A DNA stretch of 64,000 bases from Obscuribacter phosphatis_A. Its GTDB lineage: Bacteria; Cyanobacteriota; Vampirovibrionia; Obscuribacterales; Obscuribacteraceae. The DNA lies in assembly GCA_017303615.1 (NCBI GenBank), contig JAFLCK010000027.1:7825-71824 (forward strand), read 5' to 3'. The notes under the pieces are model-generated. The model saw only the letters and a list, made by a program, of their open reading frames with translations. It made no database searches and was not told where the DNA came from. The first letter of the stretch is position 1. Every line of letters starts with the position of its first letter. Of this stretch, positions 28,122 to 35,200 are shown in pieces. A program made the position numbers and the translations under genes.

Positions 28122-28159
28122 GTTCACTTCCAGTTCACGGTTAAGTAGGTAAATATTAT
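28122..28159 (+). promoter_or_regulatory. Candidate response-regulator box and promoter
   Basis: GTTCAC at 28122-28127 is repeated 11 bases later at 28133-28138, the spacing used by OmpR/PhoB-type dimers. The second copy sits at the -35 position of a near-consensus -10 TATTAT at 28154-28159, as in activator-dependent promoters of this class. It lies between the regulator gene and the epimerase-like gene and could serve either. Confidence 0.4.
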
Positions 28160-28205
28160 TCAGGGTCCATAGGAAACAAGAAAGCAGTCTTGTAGGAGAA
28201 GATCT

Positions 28206-29114
28206 ATGAAAGTTGCTATAGCAGGTGCAAGCGGAATGATCGGGCAGGCTCTCACAGATCATCTACGTTCCAGTGGGCACACTGTCGTTCCGCTCAAAAG
28301 GAATGCCCCCGGTTCGTCCCAGGTTTTCCTCGGGGTAGACGAAAAATATTTATCTGAATTTGATGCGGTAGTCAACCTGGCCGGTGAGAACATTGCCGGT
28401 CGTCGTTGGACTGATTCGCAGAAGAAACTGATTGAAGAAAGTCGCACATCGACAGCCGGATATTTGGCTTCATGTCTGAGCCGCACCACAGGCAAGCCGG
28501 TGGTCTTCATAAATGCCTCGGCGGTCGGCTATTACGGCAATCGCGGTGACTTGGTTTTGGACGAATCTTCCAGCGTGGGAGAAGGCTTCTTGGCTGAAAC
28601 CTGCAAGAAGTGGGAATCAGCAGCTGAGCAAGCTTGCCGTGAAGGTCTGCGCATAGTGAAACTGCGTATCGGCGTGGTGCTTGGCCGAAACGGCGGAGCC
28701 CTAGCAAAAATGCTTTTGCCCTTTCAGATGGGAGCTGGCGGCATACTTGGCGACGGGAAGCAATACATGAGTTGGATCGCCATCGAAGATGCTGTCAGAG
28801 CCATAGAGTTTGTTTTGGCGAACGATTCGGTGACCGGTGCCGTCAACTTGGTCTCACCCAAGCCTGTAACCAACAGTCAATTCACCAGTGCTATGGGTAA
28901 GGTGCTCAAGAGACCGGTTATTCTTCCTGCTCCTGCCTTTGCGTTAAAGATGATTTTGGGCGATATGGCTAAAGAGATGCTTTTGGAAGGCAACCGCGTT
29001 TTGCCAAAGAAACTTGAGAGCGCCGGCTTCAAGTTTATGTATCCAAATGTAGAAGATGCCTTGGCTAGAGAAATCAACGGTGTTTCTCAGACCAAGACTG
29101 CACAGGCATTTTAG
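28206..29114 (+). CDS. TIGR01777-type NAD-dependent epimerase-like protein (YfcH/SULA family)
   Basis: A 302-residue extended-SDR protein of the TIGR01777 family. The nucleotide-binding G-A-S-G-M-I-G is at residues 7-13, N-L-A-G-E-N-I-A-G-R-R-W is near 57-68, and S-A-V-G-Y-Y-G (the YfcH-type active-site tyrosine region), L-R-I-G-V-V-L and P-F-Q-M-G-A-G-G are present. In plants and cyanobacteria a relative (GC1/SulA) affects plastid or cell division, but the reaction is unknown. AGGAGA before the ATG supports the start. The LOV kinase gene follows 22 bases downstream, probably in the same transcript. Confidence 0.9.
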   Translation: MKVAIAGASGMIGQALTDHLRSSGHTVVPLKRNAPGSSQVFLGVDEKYLSEFDAVVNLAGENIAGRRWTDSQKKLIEESRTSTAGYLASCLSRTTGKPVVFINASAVGYYGNRGDLVLDESSSVGEGFLAETCKKWESAAEQACREGLRIVKLRIGVVLGRNGGALAKMLLPFQMGAGGILGDGKQYMSWIAIEDAVRAIEFVLANDSVTGAVNLVSPKPVTNSQFTSAMGKVLKRPVILPAPAFALKMILGDMAKEMLLEGNRVLPKKLESAGFKFMYPNVEDALAREINGVSQTKTAQAF

Positions 29115-29136
29115 TTGAGGTATCCGGGAGGTCGAA

Positions 29137-30363
29137 ATGTCCGGCTCACATGATGGTGGAAGAGATGGTCGTGATGAGCCCTTAAATGGGTTGCTTCATA
29201 ATCTCAGGAAAACCTGGGATCATGTCGACAGTCTCGTCTACAACTGTGACCTGGAAAGGTATGGGCGCGAGAAGGATGAACAACTACTGCTTTTGCAGCG
29301 AGCAGTAGAATCTGCCCGCAACGGCATTTGTATAACCAACCCGCGCCTGCCGGACAACCCTATTATTTACGTCAATGACGCCTTTCTGGTCATGACCGGC
29401 TATCGGCGTGAACAAGTATTGGGTCGAAATTGCAGATTTTTGCAGCGCGACGAGCGCGATCAGCAAGCGATTGAGTTAATCAGGCGGGCGATCAAGGAAG
29501 AGACTTCAATCACCACTGTCTTGCGCAATTACAGGCGCGACGGTTCGTTGTTTTGGAACGAGCTGACTGTTTCGCCTGTGCATGATGAGTCTGGACGCTT
29601 GATGAACTTTGTCGGTGTTCAGAACGACATCTCAGCTAGAAAAGAAGCTGAGCGGCGTGTCTCAGAGTTCTATTCAGTTATCTCGCATGAGTTGCGCACT
29701 CCGCTTTCTTCCATCAACGGTGCATTGGCTGTCATAGCTGATGGCTCCACCGGCAAGATAAATCCCCAGGCCATGCGTATGGTCAAGATTGCTTTAGAGA
29801 GTTCGGAGCGCTTGATGCGGCTAATTTCAGACATCTTAGATTGGAAAAAGATTGAGGCTGGTAAGTTCAAGCTGGCTCTGACCAATGCTTTTCCTTCAGC
29901 TATAGTCGATGCTGTAGTCGACTCTGTCTCATCTTATGCCGAAGCAAGTGGAGTACATCTCAAGAAAGAAGTTCTCTCCGACAGACCGCTCACCTTAGAC
30001 GTAGACCGAACAACGCAGATACTGACCAATCTTGTCGATAATGCCATCAAGTTCTCGCCTCGTGACGAGACTGTTTTGGTTAGAGTAGAACTCTTGGCTG
30101 ATACCACCAGATTCTCTGTTATCGATAGGGGCCCGGGTATTGCTCCACAAGATCTAGACAAATTATTCAAAGTATTCCAACAGTTGGACTCCTCCGATAG
30201 CCGCCTCAAGGGTGGGACGGGGTTGGGTCTGTCCATCAGCAAATCGCTTGTCGAATTGCATGGTGGTCAGATTGGAGTCGATAGTGTAGTTGGACAGGGG
30301 AGCACTTTCTGGTTCGAATTCTATTGTGGACCAGGAGGCGGCAACCATAAGGAAGCACGGTGA
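29137..30363 (+). CDS. LOV-domain sensor histidine kinase
   Basis: A 408-residue cytosolic kinase. Residues 52-168 form a PAS domain with all the hallmarks of a flavin-binding LOV sensor. G-R-N-C-R-F-L-Q carries adduct-forming Cys99. N131 (N-Y-R-R-D-G), N141 (F-W-N) and Q162 (V-G-V-Q-N-D) match the flavin-contacting residues of the family. The transmitter follows: phospho-His184 in I-S-H-E-L-R-T-P, the N box L-V-D-N-A-I-K-F-S, D-R-G-P-G-I and G-T-G-L-G-L-S. It should autophosphorylate in response to blue light. GGGAGG before the ATG supports the start. Its stop overlaps the GTG start of the sigma factor gene, which suggests the two work together. Confidence 0.93.
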   Translation: MSGSHDGGRDGRDEPLNGLLHNLRKTWDHVDSLVYNCDLERYGREKDEQLLLLQRAVESARNGICITNPRLPDNPIIYVNDAFLVMTGYRREQVLGRNCRFLQRDERDQQAIELIRRAIKEETSITTVLRNYRRDGSLFWNELTVSPVHDESGRLMNFVGVQNDISARKEAERRVSEFYSVISHELRTPLSSINGALAVIADGSTGKINPQAMRMVKIALESSERLMRLISDILDWKKIEAGKFKLALTNAFPSAIVDAVVDSVSSYAEASGVHLKKEVLSDRPLTLDVDRTTQILTNLVDNAIKFSPRDETVLVRVELLADTTRFSVIDRGPGIAPQDLDKLFKVFQQLDSSDSRLKGGTGLGLSISKSLVELHGGQIGVDSVVGQGSTFWFEFYCGPGGGNHKEAR

Positions 30364-31373
30364 GAACTATGATTGAGGATATGACATTTGATACCCACAT
30401 GGTTCAGGGACTGTTAATTGAAGACTTCGATTTCTACCGCGAATATCCGGAGGCGGAGGAAGAAGAACCTCAAACTCTGACCAGAGTAGGGCGACCTAAG
30501 AAAAGTACAAAAGATCAAGATCGCATTTCAATGGAATTGGAATCGAATGCCAGCGAGCCCGCTTTCTTTTCGTATCTGCAAAATATAAGCAAGAACAGTC
30601 TTTTGCGGGCCGATGAAGAAATTGAACTGGGTAGGCGGATAGCTACAGGCGATAAAGATGCCTTATCTAAGCTCGTGATTGGAAACTTGAGACTGGTGGT
30701 CAGTATTGCCAAACGTTTTCGCAATCAGGGACTTGATATGGAAGACCTGGTGCAGGAAGGCAATATCGGTTTGATTCACGCCGCACGTAAGTTTGATCCA
30801 TCTATGGGCAATCGTTTTTCCACTTATGCCACCTGGTGGATCAGGCAGGCAATTATGCGTGCCATTGCCAATAAAGGGCGCACTATTCGCATCCCGGTAC
30901 ATGTGCGTGGGCAAGTGCTAAAGCTGAGAAACTGCGCCAGAGAATATCATCAGAAATTGGGAAGATTTCCTACCACCAGTGAAATGAGCGCCGAAACCGG
31001 TCTCAGCAAAGAAGAGGTCGGTCGCCTTCTTTCGGGGGTATCGGGAATATTGTCTCTCGATGAGTCTTTGCCTGGTGAAGATAGAGAAAATCTAGGCAGC
31101 GTCATCGAAGATGACCTGACACCAAAGCCTGAAAGCCAAGCTGAAGCTGTCATTTTGCGTAGGGCTATAGACAAGCTGACCAAGCATCTTACACCTTTAG
31201 AGAATAAGACAGTCCGTTATTTATATGGACTGGAAGATGGAGTGCCTTGTGATACCCGCGAAGTTGCGGCTATTCTCAAACTCGATGTGCAAGAAGTGCG
31301 GCGCATTCAAAAGCGTTCACTGAAGCGGTTGAAGAGGCATCTATATAATAGAACGATCGATGACTACGTCTAA
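30360..31373 (+). CDS. Sigma-70 family RNA polymerase sigma factor (RpoD-like, group 2)
   Basis: A 337-residue sigma factor. It has region 1.2 (D-E-E-I-E-L-G-R-R-I), region 2 (L-R-L-V-V-S-I-A-K-R-F, D-L-V-Q-E-G-N-I-G-L, F-S-T-Y-A-T-W-W-I-R-Q-A-I), region 3 (R-I-P-V-H-V) and region 4 ending with a helix-turn-helix (E-V-A-A-I-L-K-L-D-V-Q-E-V-R-R-I-Q). The acidic N-terminal 50 residues are short, as in group 2 (non-essential, stress or light) sigmas of cyanobacteria. The GTG start overlaps the kinase stop and is preceded by AAGGAAG; ATG at 30369 is an alternative. Co-translation with a LOV kinase points to light-dependent control. Confidence 0.93.
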   Translation: MRTMIEDMTFDTHMVQGLLIEDFDFYREYPEAEEEEPQTLTRVGRPKKSTKDQDRISMELESNASEPAFFSYLQNISKNSLLRADEEIELGRRIATGDKDALSKLVIGNLRLVVSIAKRFRNQGLDMEDLVQEGNIGLIHAARKFDPSMGNRFSTYATWWIRQAIMRAIANKGRTIRIPVHVRGQVLKLRNCAREYHQKLGRFPTTSEMSAETGLSKEEVGRLLSGVSGILSLDESLPGEDRENLGSVIEDDLTPKPESQAEAVILRRAIDKLTKHLTPLENKTVRYLYGLEDGVPCDTREVAAILKLDVQEVRRIQKRSLKRLKRHLYNRTIDDYV

Positions 31374-31385
31374 TCTAAATAGCCT

Positions 31386-31553
31386 GGCAATGCTTGCCAA
31401 ATCTATTTAGAGCTTATATTTAGATTGGCAATGCTTGCCGAATCTATTTATATTTGGATTGGCAATGCTTGCCGAATCTATTTAGAGCTTATATTTAGAT
31501 TGGCAATGCTTGCCGAATCTATTTATATTTGGATTGGCAATGCTTGCCAATCC
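31386..31553. repeat. Palindromic repeat cluster (five hairpin units)
   Basis: Five copies of GGCAATGCTTGCC start at 31386, 31427, 31461, 31502 and 31536, with spacing alternating 41 and 34 bases. The array is therefore built from a duplicated 75-bp unit. Each core can form a 5-bp stem with a three-base loop. The last copy (31531-31553) extends to a perfect 10-bp stem. The array sits between the convergent sigma factor and hydrolase genes and runs into the hydrolase 3' end. It is REP-like and may end transcription from both sides, although there is no T-run. Confidence 0.9.
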
Positions 31554-32598
31554 AGGCGCGCACCATGTCTACTACGTGGTTGTCGAACTGTTCTTTCTCA
31601 AAAATTAAATGCTCGGCACTGCCCAGCATGATCAAATCTTTCTGATTGGTCTTCAATTCTCTGAATATCTTCAGAGTTCCAGATGGTTTAGATAGCTGGT
31701 CTCTATAACCGTGAAACATTAAGACAGGTGTTTTGGTAATGTCCTTTACCATGTCATCCGTTTTGCTCATGAATTTTTTGAAGGACAACAGTTCGCCGGC
31801 GCTGAGGCTTAGCCTGGCCTTCGGGTCATTGAGCCATTCCTTGCGTACTTTCTCATTGGTGGTGGAATTCCCCACCACATGTTCAGATAGGTCAATGCCG
31901 CCTCCCGGCTTGAGAAATTCGAGGGCGACCTTTGTACTGGCTTCAAGAGTTTTGTAGTAAGAATCGCCCGGCACCGATACGATTACTCCGTCAACCGAGT
32001 CGGGAAACATCGAAGTGGCTTGCAGAGCCACTGCACCGCCCATCGATTCACCAAGCAAAAATATCGGAGTCTTGTTGTGATGCCTCAAGTAACTAAGGGC
32101 AGCCTTAACGTCGATCAGTGTTTTATAGAAGTCCAGTTTCTCGGTCTCCTTTTCCTTCCAAGAGCCGAAACCTCTAACGTCCATGGCATAGCATGAGATA
32201 CCGAAGCGATTCATGGCCGAGGCGAAACCGGCGAACGACTCTTTCGAAAGACCAAAGCCATGCAAAGAAAGAATAACTGCTTTCGGATTGGCTATAGTCC
32301 AAGCGGCAATCGTTGATCCGTAGCCATCAATACTAAGGCTGGTGCTCGCTCTCGATTGCCCCCATTCAGACTTGACCGAATGCAGAGAATCTACCGAATC
32401 TAACGAATTGGAGTTGGTCGGACTAAGAGGCGTGGTTGCCCTTTTGGTTGGTATATCGACTTTCTTTAATGGTTTCAAGCGCCATTCGTGAGGCACCTTA
32501 TGCAAAGAATCGGCGTCAGCACTGCCAAAGCTTAGGCTCAGGCAAAGTGTTAAATTCCAGAGCATGATATAGGGGCTAGATAAATGAAGCTTCGGCAT
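31519..32598 (-). CDS. Secreted alpha/beta hydrolase (monoglyceride-lipase-like)
   Basis: A 359-residue protein with a signal peptide (hydrophobic residues 8-26) and a Ser/Thr-rich linker, then a serine-hydrolase domain. That domain has L-H-G-F-G-L near the oxyanion site, M-D-V-R-G-F-G, the nucleophile elbow G-E-S-M-G-G, an acid candidate in G-Y-R-D-Q, and His in G-S-A-E-H-L-I-F. The set resembles monoacylglycerol lipases/lysophospholipases. The last dozen residues (W-I-G-K-H-C-Q-S-K-Y-K) are encoded by the last palindromic repeat, so the original C-terminus has been altered by the repeat array. Confidence 0.87.
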   Translation of the reverse strand: MPKLHLSSPYIMLWNLTLCLSLSFGSADADSLHKVPHEWRLKPLKKVDIPTKRATTPLSPTNSNSLDSVDSLHSVKSEWGQSRASTSLSIDGYGSTIAAWTIANPKAVILSLHGFGLSKESFAGFASAMNRFGISCYAMDVRGFGSWKEKETEKLDFYKTLIDVKAALSYLRHHNKTPIFLLGESMGGAVALQATSMFPDSVDGVIVSVPGDSYYKTLEASTKVALEFLKPGGGIDLSEHVVGNSTTNEKVRKEWLNDPKARLSLSAGELLSFKKFMSKTDDMVKDITKTPVLMFHGYRDQLSKPSGTLKIFRELKTNQKDLIMLGSAEHLIFEKEQFDNHVVDMVRAWIGKHCQSKYK

Positions 32599-32768
32599 CG
32601 GTCTGCTGAACTCTTGGTAAGTTACCTCAATATAGTAAAAGGCGCTTCAGTTGCCTAGTATATGCAAAGATTAAACGCGTGTAACAAAAACTTCATGTGG
32701 CTTATGGGCTTGCTGTTATGTATATGCGAAGAGGAGATAATTAGGGCACTCTTTGGAGTCTATAACCT

Positions 32769-32876
32769 ATGACATTGCTTAGCGTAGTCGTTATTCTCGT
32801 AAGCACTATTTTGACCACCTTGGTCAATGATTACTTGCCCGTCGGTGGCGAGTTCAACGAAGACGGCTTTCATTAG
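32769..32876 (+). CDS. Possible 35-residue membrane peptide
   Basis: ATG at 32769 with GGAG twelve bases upstream opens a 35-codon frame. Its product has one hydrophobic segment (M-T-L-L-S-V-V-V-I-L-V-S-T-I-L) and an acidic tail (N-E-D-G-F-H). Composition suits a small single-pass membrane peptide, but so short a frame can arise by chance. No match recognised. Confidence 0.35.
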   Translation: MTLLSVVVILVSTILTTLVNDYLPVGGEFNEDGFH

Positions 32877-33010
32877 CAACAGAATTTACTGAGTTTGCAA
32901 AATATAAGAAACGAAAAAGACGGTGTTGATAATGCCGTTTGGCTTTAGTCAGGCTGGAAAAACTATCTGATTAGGTCTACTGACTGGGCACTGCCGGTGG
33001 TGTCAGTGCT

Positions 33011-33038
33011 TTTCAGACAAGTCTAGATTCGTCTGAAA
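33011..33038. terminator. Stem-loop, possible terminator
   Basis: Perfect 8-bp arms (TTTCAGAC and GTCTGAAA) around a 12-base loop, followed by TTTC, just before the promoter at 33046. This would insulate that promoter from upstream reading. The T-run is weak. Confidence 0.4.
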
Positions 33039-33045
33039 TTTCTGC

Positions 33046-33075
33046 TTGACAAAATATAGATCGAGACTTTATTCT
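33046..33075 (+). promoter_or_regulatory. Promoter of the rtcB-containing transcript
   Basis: A perfect -35 TTGACA (33046-33051), an 18-base spacer and a -10 TATTCT (33070-33075). Transcription would start near 33082, 19 bases before the ATG at 33101, and would run through the structured region to rtcB. Confidence 0.6.
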
Positions 33076-33100
33076 GGAGATCTATACAGAGGGCACTACC

Positions 33101-33313
33101 ATGTTGTTCATCAATGCATCCGAACAATTTAAATCGATGCTATCGCAGTCGGCGCTGCGTATTGATGAAATACGCGCCTCCGAAACAGGCTCTGCCAAAC
33201 CGCCAACGGGCGCTAATTACTTTAGCCTAGTCGCATTGAGCAATAGTGCAAAGTCGAGCAGAGCTTTCGGCAGTCTCAAGATAGGGCGTAAGTTTGGTGG
33301 TACTCTCCAATAA
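33101..33313 (+). CDS. Small hypothetical protein ahead of rtcB
   Basis: A 70-residue ORF directly behind the promoter at 33046, with a weak GAGGG ribosome site. The product is hydrophilic with a basic C-terminus (S-L-K-I-G-R-K-F-G-G) and no membrane segment. A small stem (ACTCT/AGAGT, 33302-33317) followed by Ts lies over its stop. Unrecognised. It may be a real small protein or a leader ORF of the rtcB transcript. Confidence 0.45.
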   Translation: MLFINASEQFKSMLSQSALRIDEIRASETGSAKPPTGANYFSLVALSNSAKSSRAFGSLKIGRKFGGTLQ

Positions 33314-33446
33314 GAGTTTTTGGCAATAAGAGTTTGCAACTCAATCTGGTACCGACTTTGAAGACATACTTGGCTTAGTATGGACATTGTATGCGTATCG
33401 TTTGCCAATCCACCGACTAGAAGTTAGCTGGAATAAGTAGAGTTAG

Positions 33447-33655
33447 TGCAAGTCTTTGCTGTTCCAATCGAAAGATACTGAAGAGTATTGCAAGGTGTTG
33501 CTGAAGATAGCAGTCTTCAGCTAGCCGAAAAGAGCGTAGCATGAGCATACGCTGGTTTTCGGGCGACTGTTGATGGCACTGCCGGTAATGTCACATACGT
33601 GATCTTTCCGGCGCCATCAAAAGTCTTGTTTCCAGAATTGGAAATCGGTTAAACC
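33447..33655 (+). ncRNA. Highly structured leader RNA upstream of rtcB
   Basis: A run of adjacent stem-loops with no convincing ORF. TGCAA/TTGCA (33447-33451 with 33488-33492) encloses two smaller stems. GCTGAAGA/TCTTCAGC pairs 33500-33507 with 33514-33521. CCGAAAA/TTTTCGG (33525-33531 with 33556-33562) encloses AGCGTA/TACGCT. A long arm, 33565-33625, stacks GACT, TTGATGGC, GCCGG and TCAC with their exact complements. TTTCC/GGAAA pairs 33629-33633 with 33640-33644. It ends 10 bases before a GGAG ribosome site. It could be a cis-regulatory leader or a separate RNA, perhaps an RtcB substrate. It is not a tRNA, and I recognise no known riboswitch. Confidence 0.55.
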
Positions 33656-33675
33656 TCGGAAATAGGAGAATCAAT

Positions 33676-33903
33676 ATGAGGTACGTAGTTGACGCTATAT
33701 CAAACTGGATCTTCGTGATTGCTGCTAACCATGATTATGGTCCGTGCAATAGAGAAGTGAGGGTACTTTCTCGGGTTCAGACCCAAGATGACGCCGGCGC
33801 GGATTTTGGCGGCGAGAATAGTGTCATTGGGGCTGCACCGAATAAACGACAACTTTTTCTGGAACAAGTAAAATGGACAAACAAATTGAGTTTAAAACAA
33901 TGA
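33676..33903 (+). CDS. Small hypothetical protein overlapping rtcB
   Basis: A 75-residue ORF with a strong ribosome site (AGGAG, seven bases spacing) right after the structured leader. Its last 31 bases overlap the rtcB start in another frame, so it could couple translation of rtcB. The sequence (M-R-Y-V-V-D-A-I-S-N-W-I-F-V-I-A) has no recognised domain. It may be a short regulatory ORF rather than a functional protein. Confidence 0.45.
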   Translation: MRYVVDAISNWIFVIAANHDYGPCNREVRVLSRVQTQDDAGADFGGENSVIGAAPNKRQLFLEQVKWTNKLSLKQ

Positions 33904-35138
33904 CTGAACATCAAATCACTGATTATGAAATCATTCAGTTGCACAGGCATAAGCCTATCAAGGCTTGGGTAAAGGGCGTACCTCTGGAAGAAGAGGCTAG
34001 GCGCCAGTTGATCAACTTGGCCTCTATGCCGTTCATTCACAGCCATGTCGCCGTTATGCCTGATGCGCATATGGGAAAAGGCACCACTGTCGGTAGTGTC
34101 ATTCCCACCACCGGTGCCATTATTCCAGCTGCTGTCGGTGTGGATCTTGGTTGCGGTATGATCGCGGTCAAGACCGATCTGAAAGCCAATGCTTTGCCCG
34201 ATAACCTCAAGGGTCTCAGGAAAGCCATTGAAGATGCTATTCCTGTGGGCTTTGCCTGCTGGAAAGATAGCCTCTCTTCATCACATCCCGCCATCAAGCG
34301 CATCAACAAAGCTTGGGCTAAGCTCTCAGATCGTTTCGATGCCATTGTTGCCAAACACGAGCATTTAGACAACGGATCTCTCCGTTGCCGTTTGCAACTG
34401 GGTACCCTCGGTACCGGCAACCATTTCATTGAAGTATTGGTCGACGACTTGGGCTTTGTCTGGCTTATGCTGCACTCGGGCAGCCGCGGAGTTGGTAACC
34501 GTATCGGTACCTATTTCATTGACCTAGCCAGGAAGGACATGCAGCGCCAGCAGATTCATTTGCCTGACCGCGACCTTGCTTATTTGAGCGAAGGTGCGCA
34601 GCATTTCGATGAGTATCTTGAAGCAGTGCAATGGGCTCAAGACTATGCTTATCTAAACAGACAGGTGATGATGGCACTGCTTGTCGATGCTCTCAAAACG
34701 CAGAAAGATATTCCAGACTTTCAAACCGAAGTTGAAGTGATCAATTGCCACCACAACTATGTGGCCAAAGAACATCACTTCGGTGAGGATGTTTGGGTCA
34801 CCAGAAAGGGTGCAGTTCGTGCTCAGAAAGGTGACTGGGGTATCATTCCCGGCTCGATGGGGACTGGTTCTTTCATCGTTAAGGGCAAGGGCAATGCCGA
34901 GAGCTTCAATAGCTGTTCGCATGGTGCCGGACGCACTATGTCTAGAGCTAAGGCTAAAGCCACTATTTCGCTTGATAAACACAAGCGTGATACCGCCCAT
35001 GTTGAATGCCGCAAAGATGCAGGCATTCTTGATGAATCACCTTCGGCTTACAAGTCTTTGGATGCTGTCATGAAAGCTCAATCGGAGCTGATTGAGATCG
35101 TTCATCGCTTGAAGCCCTTGGTCTGCGTAAAGGGCTAG
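33873..35138 (+). CDS. rtcB: RNA-splicing ligase RtcB
   Basis: A 421-residue RtcB, the GTP/Mn-dependent ligase that joins 2',3'-cyclic phosphate to 5'-OH RNA ends. Motifs include P-D-A-H-M-G-K-G, A-V-G-V-D-L-G-C-G-M (metal Asp and Cys), T-L-G-T-G-N-H-F-I-E, H-S-G-S-R-G-V-G, C-H-H-N-Y-V, G-S-M-G-T-G-S-F-I-V, and C-S-H-G-A-G-R-T-M-S-R with the guanylylated His. The enzyme looks complete though shorter than the ~480-residue archaeal form. In many bacteria rtcB is induced by RtcR with RNA-repair partners. None are here; instead it follows a structured leader. Confidence 0.95.
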   Translation: MDKQIEFKTMTEHQITDYEIIQLHRHKPIKAWVKGVPLEEEARRQLINLASMPFIHSHVAVMPDAHMGKGTTVGSVIPTTGAIIPAAVGVDLGCGMIAVKTDLKANALPDNLKGLRKAIEDAIPVGFACWKDSLSSSHPAIKRINKAWAKLSDRFDAIVAKHEHLDNGSLRCRLQLGTLGTGNHFIEVLVDDLGFVWLMLHSGSRGVGNRIGTYFIDLARKDMQRQQIHLPDRDLAYLSEGAQHFDEYLEAVQWAQDYAYLNRQVMMALLVDALKTQKDIPDFQTEVEVINCHHNYVAKEHHFGEDVWVTRKGAVRAQKGDWGIIPGSMGTGSFIVKGKGNAESFNSCSHGAGRTMSRAKAKATISLDKHKRDTAHVECRKDAGILDESPSAYKSLDAVMKAQSELIEIVHRLKPLVCVKG

Positions 35139-35200
35139 AGCAGAAAGTAGTACTAGCACCAGATCTTAGATTCTGAGTGTGAGCTACTCCTTCGTGCTCG

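Larger units (their letters stand above)
32599..33045. other. Intergenic region with a tiny ORF and two hairpins
   Basis: Between the hydrolase start and the promoter at 33046 I see only a 35-codon ORF (32769-32876) and two stem-loops. One has GCACTG/CAGTGC arms at 32988-33009 followed by four Ts. The other has eight-base arms TTTCAGAC/GTCTGAAA at 33011-33038. The hairpins may end transcription coming from upstream. Confidence 0.5.

Noticed and set aside
30163..30348. Antisense ORFs across the kinase and sigma factor genes
   Set aside because: Shadows of strongly conserved coding sequence on the plus strand.
31386..31553. CRISPR-like spaced repeats
   Set aside because: The spacers are themselves repeats of each other (two alternating types), the repeat core is a short palindrome, and no cas genes are present.
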